Assembly (NCBI RefSeq): GCF_014852685.1
Contig: NZ_JACZDF010000006.1
Coordinates: 124,001-188,000 of the forward strand
Length of the DNA stretch: 64,000 bases
Direction of reading: 5' to 3'
Source of the DNA: Flavimobilis rhizosphaerae
GTDB lineage: Bacteria > Actinomycetota > Actinomycetes > Actinomycetales > Cellulomonadaceae
The translations under genes were made by a program, and so were the position numbers. The notes beneath the pieces were generated by a model, which was not told where the DNA came from, ran no database searches, and saw only the letters and a program-made list of their open reading frames with translations. Shown here piece after piece: positions 57,095-64,000 of this stretch; position 1 is the stretch's first letter; every line of letters starts with the position of its first letter.

Positions 57095-58996
57095 ATGCCC
57101 GTCGACGCTCGCCCGCGCGGCCGCCCGGGACGGACACTCCCGCCGACATGGCTGCGCCGCACGCTCGTCGCCGTCGCGATCCTCGCGACGTCGCTCGTCG
57201 TCGGCGTCGTCACCGCGCGCGCCGACCTCACGCTCGGACCCCACGAGGCCCGCTACGAGGTGACGACCGACGGGATCGTCACGGTCGACCTCGGGCCGCT
57301 CGGCACGATTGAGGTCGACTCGCCCGCACCGCTCGGCATCGGCGTGCGTGCGACCCTCAAGGAGATCCCCGCCGACCTCGAGGCTGTCGGCGACCGCACG
57401 ACGCTCGAGGCGCTCGACGGCGACCTCACGGCCTACCTGCAGTTCTTCACCGGGCCGCAGGCCACTGTCCGGCACGTCGCGGAGGCACTCGCCGAGGACG
57501 CGGCCCGCCGCGCCCTCGCGTGCGCCGGACTGTCCGTCGCCGCGATCCTCGCGCTCGGGCTGCTCCTGGGCAGGCCGCGCCGCACCGAGCTCCTCGCACG
57601 GTTCGCGCCGCACACAGTGACGCTCGCGGGCGCCGTCGTGCTCGTGCTCGTCGCGGCGACGGCGTCGAACGGGGCGGCGGCCCGCGCACGGCTCGAGGCG
57701 CTCCCGGAGAGCGCGGTCTTCGCCGGGACCTCCTTCGAGGGCGCGAGGATCACGGGGCGGCTCTCAGGTGTCATCGAGGAGTACGGCGGCCAGCTCCTCG
57801 ACATGTACGAGAAGAACGAGGCGTACTACGCGGCCGTCGTCGCGGACCTCGACCGGGCGTGGCTCGACCGCACCGCGGCCGACGAGCAAGCCGCAGCGCT
57901 CTCGCTGCGCGAGGGCGCGCTGCGGGTCGACGCCCACCTGCCGCCGACGCGCCCCGCCGACGACCCGTCGACGACGGCTGGGCAGTCCCCGGACGGCGGC
58001 ACCGGAACGGTGCCCGCCCCGGCCGCGACGGACCCGAGCACCGACGGGCCGACGCCGGACGCGACGACACCCACGACGGACGCGCCCGAGCCCGAGGACG
58101 CCGACGTCGTGACCTTCCTCCAGGTGAGCGACCTCCACTGCAACATCGGCATGGCGCCGGTCATCCGCCGCGCGGCACAGCTCGCGGGCGCCTCAGCGAT
58201 CCTCGACACCGGCGACACGTCGATCAACGGCACCGCCGTCGAGCGCGTCTGCGTCGAGGCCTTCGTCGACGCCGCGCCGGACGACACCGAGTACGTGCTG
58301 ACGACCGGCAACCACGACTCCTCCCAGACCGCCGAGCAGGCGCGGGCCGCAGGTGCGACCGTGCCAGGCGGGGACGTCGTCGACGTCGCCGGCGTGCGGA
58401 TCCTCGGCGACCGCGACGCACGCGAGACCCGCCTCGGTGCGGGAACCGTCCAGGCGGGCGAGGAGGACCCCGACGACCAGGCGGAGCGCCTCGCGACGAC
58501 AGCGTGCGAGGACGACCCCGACCTCCTCATGATCCACACTCCGCGCGTCGGCACGGCAGCACTAGCGACCGGCTGCGTCCCGCTGCAGATCTCCGGGCAC
58601 CTGCACCGCCGGATCGGCCCCGTCCGCTCGGGCCTCGGCACGGTCTACGTCTCCGGGACGACCGCGGGCGCGGCCGAGGGCCAGCTGACGATCGGACCGC
58701 TCGGCGGGGTCGCGCAGATGACGCTGTGGCGCTTCGACCGGACGAGCCGCACCTGGCTCGACGCGCGCGTCATCGTCGTCACGCCCGACGGCACGGTCGA
58801 GGTCGGCGCTGCAGTCCGTGTGCCACGCCCGCTCCCTGTCCCGCCCACGAGCCCGGAACCTGCCCCCGACGCCATGACCTCGCCGTCCGACACACTCGAC
58901 CTCGGCCGCACGCTGGCGCCGGACGAGACCCCCGAACCCACGTCGACGATGCCGGACCCGGCGCCGTCGGCCACCCGCACCGAGGAGACCCCATGA
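57095..58996 (+). CDS. Membrane-anchored metallophosphoesterase
   Basis: 633 residues, ATG 57095 with GGGGAGGA upstream. A hydrophobic segment at 22-44 and one or two more near 145-190 anchor the protein. The metallophosphoesterase domain (about 335-560) carries VSDLHCN, LDTGDTSING, TTGNHDSS and ISGHLHRRIG, the four metal and catalytic motifs. A Thr/Pro/Asp-rich linker precedes it and a similar Pro-rich tail follows. The domain is probably outside the cell and cuts phosphate esters. The stop overlaps the start of the YceI-like gene, so the two form a unit. Confidence 0.9.
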   Translation: MPVDARPRGRPGRTLPPTWLRRTLVAVAILATSLVVGVVTARADLTLGPHEARYEVTTDGIVTVDLGPLGTIEVDSPAPLGIGVRATLKEIPADLEAVGDRTTLEALDGDLTAYLQFFTGPQATVRHVAEALAEDAARRALACAGLSVAAILALGLLLGRPRRTELLARFAPHTVTLAGAVVLVLVAATASNGAAARARLEALPESAVFAGTSFEGARITGRLSGVIEEYGGQLLDMYEKNEAYYAAVVADLDRAWLDRTAADEQAAALSLREGALRVDAHLPPTRPADDPSTTAGQSPDGGTGTVPAPAATDPSTDGPTPDATTPTTDAPEPEDADVVTFLQVSDLHCNIGMAPVIRRAAQLAGASAILDTGDTSINGTAVERVCVEAFVDAAPDDTEYVLTTGNHDSSQTAEQARAAGATVPGGDVVDVAGVRILGDRDARETRLGAGTVQAGEEDPDDQAERLATTACEDDPDLLMIHTPRVGTAALATGCVPLQISGHLHRRIGPVRSGLGTVYVSGTTAGAAEGQLTIGPLGGVAQMTLWRFDRTSRTWLDARVIVVTPDGTVEVGAAVRVPRPLPVPPTSPEPAPDAMTSPSDTLDLGRTLAPDETPEPTSTMPDPAPSATRTEETP

Positions 58997-59685
58997 CGGA
59001 CGCGCATCCCGCCCGGAGTCAGCGCGGACGGCGCGTCGCCGTCGTCGTGACCCTCGTCGTGCTCGCCACGCTCGCGGTGCTCGTCGGGCCCCGGCTCTAC
59101 GCGTGGTGGGGGAACCGGAGCACGCCGCCACCGCTCGCGGTGACGACGACCGCACCCGCGCCGACGACGGGCCCGCTCGAGGTCGACGGCACGTGGACGC
59201 TCGGGCCCGGCACGACCGCGGGGTACCGGGTCGCCGAGGTCCTGCGCGGCGAGGACGTCACGGTCGTCGGCCGCACCGAGGACGTCACGGGCACCGTCAC
59301 GGTCGAGGACGGCCGCCTCACCGCCGTCGACGCGTCCGTGCAGGTCGCGACGGTCGCCACAGGCGTCGGCCCGCGCGACTCGTTCATGCGGGACCTGCTC
59401 GAGGCCGGGACGCAACCGACGGCGACGTTCCGCCTCGGCGCGCCCGTCGCGCTGCCGGACCTCGAGGAGGGCGGCACCGTCGAGGTCCCGGGCACGCTCA
59501 CGCTGCGCGGGACCGAGCACCCCGTGACGTTCACGCTCGACGTCGTCCGGGACGGCACGGGGCTGAGGGCCGCAGGCTCGGCTCCCGTGACGTTCTCCGA
59601 CCTCGGGCTCGAGGCGCCGAGCCTCGGCTTCGTCGAGGTCGAGGACGCCGGGACGCTCGAGTTGCTCCTCGTCCTCGGCCGCTGA
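58993..59685 (+). CDS. YceI-like protein with N-terminal anchor
   Basis: 230 residues, ATG overlapping the stop of the phosphoesterase gene (ATGA). One helix (AVVVTLVVLATLAVLVGPRLY) anchors the protein. Residues 62-230 match the YceI lipocalin-like barrel: DGTWTLGPGTTAGYRV, VTGTVTVEDGRLTAVDASVQVAT, RDSFMRDLLEAGTQPTATFRL and VPGTLTLRGTEHPVTF. YceI proteins bind isoprenoid lipids such as polyprenols or quinones. Partnered with a surface phosphoesterase, it may present an isoprenoid-linked substrate; this is inference. Confidence 0.9.
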   Translation: MTDAHPARSQRGRRVAVVVTLVVLATLAVLVGPRLYAWWGNRSTPPPLAVTTTAPAPTTGPLEVDGTWTLGPGTTAGYRVAEVLRGEDVTVVGRTEDVTGTVTVEDGRLTAVDASVQVATVATGVGPRDSFMRDLLEAGTQPTATFRLGAPVALPDLEEGGTVEVPGTLTLRGTEHPVTFTLDVVRDGTGLRAAGSAPVTFSDLGLEAPSLGFVEVEDAGTLELLLVLGR

Positions 59686-59718
59686 CCTGCCGCGCGGCCG
59701 TCGTCGCGCCGCTCTCGG

Positions 59719-59724
59719 TAGGCT
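59719..59724 (+). promoter_or_regulatory. -10 box of the DtxR-family gene
   Basis: TAGGCT is separated by seven bases from GTG 59732; leaderless arrangement. Confidence 0.5.
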
Positions 59725-59731
59725 GGTCCCC

Positions 59732-60421
59732 GTGGCGGCACGAGACAGCGACATCACCCCGGTCGTCGAGGACTACCTCAAGGTCGTCTGGTCGGCAGGG
59801 GAGTGGGCCGAGACCCGCGTGACGACGAAGCTCCTCGCGGAGCGTCTCGGGGTCGGTCCGTCGACCGTCTCGGAGAACGTTCGGCGCATGGTCGGCCTGG
59901 GGCTGCTCGACCACGAGCCGTACGGCGCGATCGCGCTCACGCCCGAGGGTGAGCGGCTCGCGGTCGGCATGGTGCGCCGGCACCGACTCATCGAGACGTA
60001 CCTCGTCGAGCGGCTCGGCTACGCGTGGGACGAGGTGCACGACGAGGCCGAGGTGCTCGAGCACGCGGTGTCCGACCTCATGCTCGCGCGCATCGACGCG
60101 GCGCTCGGGCACCCGCGTCGCGACCCGCACGGCGACCCGATCCCCACGGTCGACGGTGAGCTGCCGGCGGCGGACGCGTGCACGCTCGCTGATCTCGCGA
60201 CGGGCGTCGCGGGTGTCGTCGTCCGCATCTCGGACGCCGACCCGGCGCTCCTGCGCTGGTTCACCGAGCTGGGGCTCGGGCTCGACGCGCGGGTCGAGGT
60301 CGTCGCGCTGCGGGAGTTCGCGGGGACCGTGACGGTCGCGTGGACACGGCCCGACGGGACGACGTCGGAGGCGGCGCTCGGCCTGCCGGCGGCGCGTTCC
60401 GTATGGGTCGCCGAGGGCTGA
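59732..60421 (+). CDS. DtxR-family metal-dependent regulator (MntR-like)
   Basis: 229 residues from GTG 59732. The winged helix (about 5-65) contains TTKLLAERLGVGPSTVSENVRRM; the dimerisation domain follows with RRHRLIETYLVERLGYAWDEVHDEAEVLEHAVSD, where the metal-binding His and Glu residues lie, and LGHPRRDPHGDPIP. The C-terminal SH3-like FeoA domain is residues about 155-225. The MntR-like type controls manganese transporters (such as MntH) in related bacteria; IdeR-type iron control is an alternative. No metal transporter gene is adjacent, so its targets lie elsewhere. Confidence 0.9.
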   Translation: MAARDSDITPVVEDYLKVVWSAGEWAETRVTTKLLAERLGVGPSTVSENVRRMVGLGLLDHEPYGAIALTPEGERLAVGMVRRHRLIETYLVERLGYAWDEVHDEAEVLEHAVSDLMLARIDAALGHPRRDPHGDPIPTVDGELPAADACTLADLATGVAGVVVRISDADPALLRWFTELGLGLDARVEVVALREFAGTVTVAWTRPDGTTSEAALGLPAARSVWVAEG

Positions 60422-60509
60422 CGCCCAGGCGTCTCCCAGGTCCCGGTGGGACGTTCGTCCCAGGCCGTGCCATAGTGCGTGCGAACCTGCTTCGAACCCG
60501 GAGGACACC

Positions 60510-61148
60510 GTGGCCGACACCGACCTCGACAGCGCGTACGACGCCGCCCCCACGGTGGTGTCGCGCCCGCTCACCGATCGCAGCCTCGGCCTCGTGCTCC
60601 TGCTCGGCGGCCTCGTCGGTCTCGTGGGGTCCGCGGCGCTCGCGATCGAGCGGTACCTCACGCTCGTCGACCCCAACCACCAGCCGAGCTGCTCGATCAA
60701 CGGGCTGCTCACGTGCAGCCCCGCGATGGCCTCGCCCGCGGGGAGCCTGCTCGGCTTCCCCAACCCGTACCTCGGCCTCGGAGCGTTCTCCGTCGTCATG
60801 ACGGTCGGCGTCGTCCTCCTCGTCGCGCCCGGCGTCGCGCTGCCCCGGTGGTTCTGGCGGGCGTTCCTCGCGGTCGCGACCGCCGGCACGGGGCTCGTCG
60901 TCTTCCTCGTGTGGACGTCCGTCGTCGAGCTGCGCGCGCTGTGCCCGTACTGCATGGTGGTGTGGGCCGCGACGCTCCCAGTGTGGTGGTACGTCCTCGT
61001 GCGCAACGTCGAGGGAGGGTTCCTCGGAGGCTCGGGTGCCTCGACCGTCGTGCGGATGCGCGGCTGGATCCTCGCCGTCCTCTACGTCGTGCTCGCGGCG
61101 GTCGTCGTCGTGGGGCTCGGGCCGACGCTCCTCGCGACGCTCGGCTGA
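60510..61148 (+). CDS. Vitamin K epoxide reductase (VKOR) family protein
   Basis: 212 residues from GTG 60510, with GGAGG five bases upstream. Four to five membrane helices are visible. CSINGLLTCSPAM holds the loop cysteines and CPYCMVVW the catalytic CxxC, the two pairs that pass electrons from a DsbA-type protein to quinone. The protein thus supports disulfide formation in exported proteins, which suits a strain that secretes several large enzymes. No fused thioredoxin domain is present, and no DsbA-like gene is in the window. Confidence 0.93.
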   Translation: MADTDLDSAYDAAPTVVSRPLTDRSLGLVLLLGGLVGLVGSAALAIERYLTLVDPNHQPSCSINGLLTCSPAMASPAGSLLGFPNPYLGLGAFSVVMTVGVVLLVAPGVALPRWFWRAFLAVATAGTGLVVFLVWTSVVELRALCPYCMVVWAATLPVWWYVLVRNVEGGFLGGSGASTVVRMRGWILAVLYVVLAAVVVVGLGPTLLATLG

Positions 61149-61208
61149 GCCCGGCCGGAACGGCGTCCCGGCCGACGGCGGACGGGCCGGGCGGGGCCTG
61201 TGCGCGGG

Positions 61209-61214
61209 TAAGAT
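61209..61214 (+). promoter_or_regulatory. -10 box of leuS
   Basis: TAAGAT is six bases from GTG 61221, so the message probably begins at the start codon. Confidence 0.55.
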
Positions 61215-61220
61215 CGTCGG

Positions 61221-64000
61221 GTGACCGAGAACCCCACGACGCCTGATGTCACTGCCCGCACGAGCGCGGAGCCGACGTTCCGCTACACCCCGGCCCTCGC
61301 CCAGGAGATCGAGCTCCGCTGGCAGGACCGCTGGGCCGCGCGCGGCACGTTCTTCGCGGCCGACCCGGTCGGCGGGCTCCCGGACGGTGACGGCAACTTC
61401 GCCGACCCGTCCTCGTCCTCGTTCTTCGTCATGGACATGTTCCCGTACCCGTCGGGCGCGGGCCTGCACGTCGGGCATCCGCTCGGCTACATCGCGACCG
61501 ACGTCACGGCGCGCTTCCGGCGCATGTGCGGCGACAACGTCCTCCACGCCCTCGGCTTCGACGCATTCGGGCTGCCAGCAGAGCAGTACGCCGTGCAGAC
61601 GGGTCAGCACCCGCGCGTGACGACCGAGGCGAACATCGCGAACATGCAACGTCAGCTGCGTCGCCTGGGCCTCGCGCACGACCCGCGCCGCTCGTTCGCG
61701 ACGACCGACTCCGACTACGTCCGGTGGACGCAGTGGATCTTCCTGCAGATCTTCGACTCGTGGTACGACGCGGACGCCGTGCGTCCTGACGGCGGCACGG
61801 GTCGCGCCCGGCCGATCGCCGAGCTCGAGGCCGAGTACGCGGCGGGCACGCGCGCGCTGCCCGACGGCCGCGCGTGGGCCGACCTCTCGGCGTCGGAGCG
61901 CCGTGCTGCTCTCAACGATCAGCGGCTCGCCTACGTCTCGGACTCGCCCGTCAACTGGTGCCCGGGCCTCGGCACGGTCCTCGCGAACGAGGAGGTCACG
62001 GCGGACGGCCGCTCGGAGCGCGGCAACTTCCCCGTGTTCCAGCGCAACCTGCGCCAGTGGAACATGCGCATCACGGCGTACTCCGACCGCCTCGCGGACG
62101 ACCTCGACCTCATCGACTGGCCCGAGAAGGTCCGTTCGATGCAGCGCAACTGGATCGGGCGTTCGCACGGCGCCAAGGTGAGGTTCGCGATCGAGGGCGG
62201 CCAGGAGGTCGAGGTCTTCACGACCCGCCCCGACACGCTGTTCGGCGCGACCTTCATGGTCGTCGCGCCTGAGCACCCGCTGCTCGATGAGGTTCCCGCG
62301 GAGTGGCCCGACGGCACGCGCGACACGTGGACGGGTGGCCACGCGAGCCCCGTCGAGGCGGTCGCCGCCTACCGTGCCGAGTCGGCCGCGAAGACGGCCG
62401 TCGAGCGCCAGGCGGACGCGGGTCGCAAGACCGGCGTCTTCACGGGCCACCTCGCGGTCAACCCCGTCAACGGCGCGCTCCTGCCGGTCTTCACGGCCGA
62501 CTACGTCCTCATGGGCTACGGCACGGGCGCGATCATGGCCGTCCCCGGCGGGGACGAGCGCGACTACGCGTTCGCGCAGGCCTTCGACGTGCCGGTCATC
62601 TACACGGTCGACGCCCCCGAGGGAACGCCGGACGGTGCGCGCACGGGCGACGGCGCGATCATCAACTCCTCGAACGACACGATCTCGCTCGACGGTCTCT
62701 CTGTGCCGGAGGCGAAGGCCGCGATGACGGCGTGGCTCGTCGAGCGGGGCCTCGGCGAGGCCACGACGACGTATCGGCTGCGCGACTGGCTCTTCAGCCG
62801 CCAGCGCTACTGGGGCGAGCCGTTCCCCGTCGTCTACGGCGACGACGACCAGCCCATCGCGCTGCCGGTCTCGATGCTGCCCGTCGACCTCCCCGAGGTG
62901 CCCGACTACGCGCCGCGCACGTACGCGGCCGACGACGCCGCGTCGTCGCCCGAGCCGCCGCTCGGCCGTAACGAGGACTGGGTCAACGTGACCCTCGACC
63001 TCGGCGAGGGCCCCCGGCAGTACCGCCGCGACACGAACACCATGCCGAACTGGGCGGGCTCGTGCTGGTACTACCTGCGCTACCTCGACCCGACGAACGC
63101 CGACGCGATGGTCTCCGCGGAGCTCGAGCGCTACTGGCTCGGCCCCGAGCACAACGCGACGGCGGGCGAGGCCGGCGGCGTCGACCTCTACGTCGGCGGC
63201 GTCGAGCACGCGGTGCTCCACCTGCTCTACGCACGCTTCTGGCACAAGGTGCTCTTCGACCTCGGCCATGTCTCGGGCGCGGAGCCGTTCCACAAGCTCT
63301 TCAACCAGGGCTATATCCAGGCCTACGCGTACACGGACGAGCGCGGAGCGTACGTTGACGCGTCGACCGTCACCGAGGAGACCGGCCCCGACGGCACGGT
63401 GCGGTACGTCGCGAACGGCGTCGAGGTCCAGCGTGAGTACGGCAAGATGGGCAAGTCCCTCAAGAACGTCGTCACGCCCGACGAGATGTACGAGGCGTAC
63501 GGCGCCGACACGTTCCGTGTCTACGAGATGGCCATGGGCCCGCTCGACCTCTCGCGCCCCTGGAACACGCGCGACGTCGTCGGCTCGCAGCGCTTCCTCC
63601 AGCGCTTGTGGCGCAACGTCGTCGACGAGACGACGGGCCAGGTCACGGTGACCGACGACGCCCCGAGCGAGGAGACGCTGCGCGCGCTCCACCGCGCCAT
63701 CGCGGACGTCCGCGCCGAGATGGAGGGCATGCGCCCCAACACGGCGATCGCGAAGCTCATCACGCTCAACAACCACCTCACGTCGCTCGACCGCGTGCCG
63801 CGCGCGGCCGCCGAGGCCATCGTCCTCATGGTCGCGCCGCTCGCACCGCACGTCGCGGAGGAGCTGTGGGAGCGGCTCGGCCACGAGCGCTCGCTCGCGC
63901 ACGAGCCCTTCCCGACGGCCGACGAGGCCTACCTCGTCGAGGAGACCGTCACGTGCGTCGTCCAGGTCCAGGGCAAGGTGCGTGCGCGCCTCGAGGTGCC
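61221..64000 (+). CDS. leuS: Leucyl-tRNA synthetase, 5' part (runs off the window)
   Basis: 926 codons are visible, close to full length, and the gene continues past the edge. It joins leucine to tRNA-Leu. The class I HIGH signature is [17 protein letters not shown] (His83). The editing domain follows in the middle, with [21 protein letters not shown], and [11 protein letters not shown] and [14 protein letters not shown] are the return to the catalytic fold. The KMSKS loop reads KMGKS (742-746) in [20 protein letters not shown] 61221 has no ribosome binding site; the -10 box six bases before it indicates a leaderless message. Confidence 0.96.
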   Translation, partial: MTENPTTPDVTARTSAEPTFRYTPALAQEIELRWQDRWAARGTFFAADPVGGLPDGDGNFADPSSSSFFVMDMFPYPSGAGLHVGHPLGYIATDVTARFRRMCGDNVLHALGFDAFGLPAEQYAVQTGQHPRVTTEANIANMQRQLRRLGLAHDPRRSFATTDSDYVRWTQWIFLQIFDSWYDADAVRPDGGTGRARPIAELEAEYAAGTRALPDGRAWADLSASERRAALNDQRLAYVSDSPVNWCPGLGTVLANEEVTADGRSERGNFPVFQRNLRQWNMRITAYSDRLADDLDLIDWPEKVRSMQRNWIGRSHGAKVRFAIEGGQEVEVFTTRPDTLFGATFMVVAPEHPLLDEVPAEWPDGTRDTWTGGHASPVEAVAAYRAESAAKTAVERQADAGRKTGVFTGHLAVNPVNGALLPVFTADYVLMGYGTGAIMAVPGGDERDYAFAQAFDVPVIYTVDAPEGTPDGARTGDGAIINSSNDTISLDGLSVPEAKAAMTAWLVERGLGEATTTYRLRDWLFSRQRYWGEPFPVVYGDDDQPIALPVSMLPVDLPEVPDYAPRTYAADDAASSPEPPLGRNEDWVNVTLDLGEGPRQYRRDTNTMPNWAGSCWYYLRYLDPTNADAMVSAELERYWLGPEHNATAGEAGGVDLYVGGVEHAVLHLLYARFWHKVLFDLGHVSGAEPFHKLFNQGYIQAYAYTDERGAYVDASTVTEETGPDGTVRYVANGVEVQREYGKMGKSLKNVVTPDEMYEAYGADTFRVYEMAMGPLDLSRPWNTRDVVGSQRFLQRLWRNVVDETTGQVTVTDDAPSEETLRALHRAIADVRAEMEGMRPNTAIAKLITLNNHLTSLDRVPRAAAEAIVLMVAPLAPHVAEELWERLGHERSLAHEPFPTADEAYLVEETVTCVVQVQGKVRARLEV

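Overview
This is one 64 kb stretch of a very GC-rich chromosome. Dense genes on both strands, short intergenic gaps, many GTG starts, many apparently leaderless promoters (a TAnnnT box 6-7 nt before the start codon) and PafBC-type DNA-damage promoters all point to an actinobacterium. Gene content (Mqo, MntR/DtxR regulator, VKOR, LacI-rich sugar catabolism, secreted alpha-amylase) fits the Micrococcales, perhaps a Cellulomonas/Sanguibacter-like genus; that placement is inference. Both ends cut a gene: an unknown minus-strand gene at 1-159 and leuS from 61221 to the end. No stretch longer than about 300 bases lacks a gene or a described element.

Region by region. 1-2.8 kb: a DNA-damage neighbourhood with three promoters of the RecA-independent type (TGTCGGTG-N8-TAnnnT) driving an unknown gene leftward, a small Cys-motif protein and an HD phosphohydrolase; the last two share a duplicated promoter-leader block ending in a GC hairpin. 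2.8-11.6 kb: housekeeping and stress genes (YdeI-like protein, lipocalin, pyruvate phosphate dikinase, Gfo/Idh oxidoreductase, topoisomerase IB, small SAP-like protein, SDR, DJ-1/PfpI, YtxH-like). 11.7-15 kb: an overlapping three-gene unit of acyl-CoA-dehydrogenase-like protein, PIG-L deacetylase/methyltransferase fusion and glycosyltransferase. 15-16.5 kb: ArsB-type permease and tRNA-Ala(GGC).

16.6-23.2 kb: a LacI regulator faces an operon encoding a double HAD phosphatase and a complete ECF transporter (S, fused double ATPase, T); a LacI-type operator lies between them. A broken IS3 element follows (23.24-24.54 kb), then unknown genes. 27-30.3 kb: a second Cys-motif protein behind a fourth PafBC-type promoter, then an NrtR regulator divergent from an ADP-ribosylglycohydrolase fused to a Cys-phosphatase.

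30.5-45.3 kb: a uronate/pectin-oligosaccharide island. A leftward operon carries an ABC sugar transporter, FAH-family hydrolase, KduD-like SDR, GH105, UxaC and UxaB; rightward lie a Gfo/Idh enzyme, a LacI-DUF6807 fusion and UxaA. Three AACCGGTT-centred operators sit at the leftward operon promoter and in front of uxaA, tying import and catabolism into one proposed regulon. 45.6-54.1 kb: three large secreted proteins (amylase with three starch-binding modules, a metalloprotease, an alpha/beta-hydrolase-like protein), each followed by a strong hairpin terminator. 54.1-64 kb: unknown protein, RNase HI, Mqo, membrane metallophosphoesterase with YceI-like partner, MntR-like regulator, VKOR and leuS.
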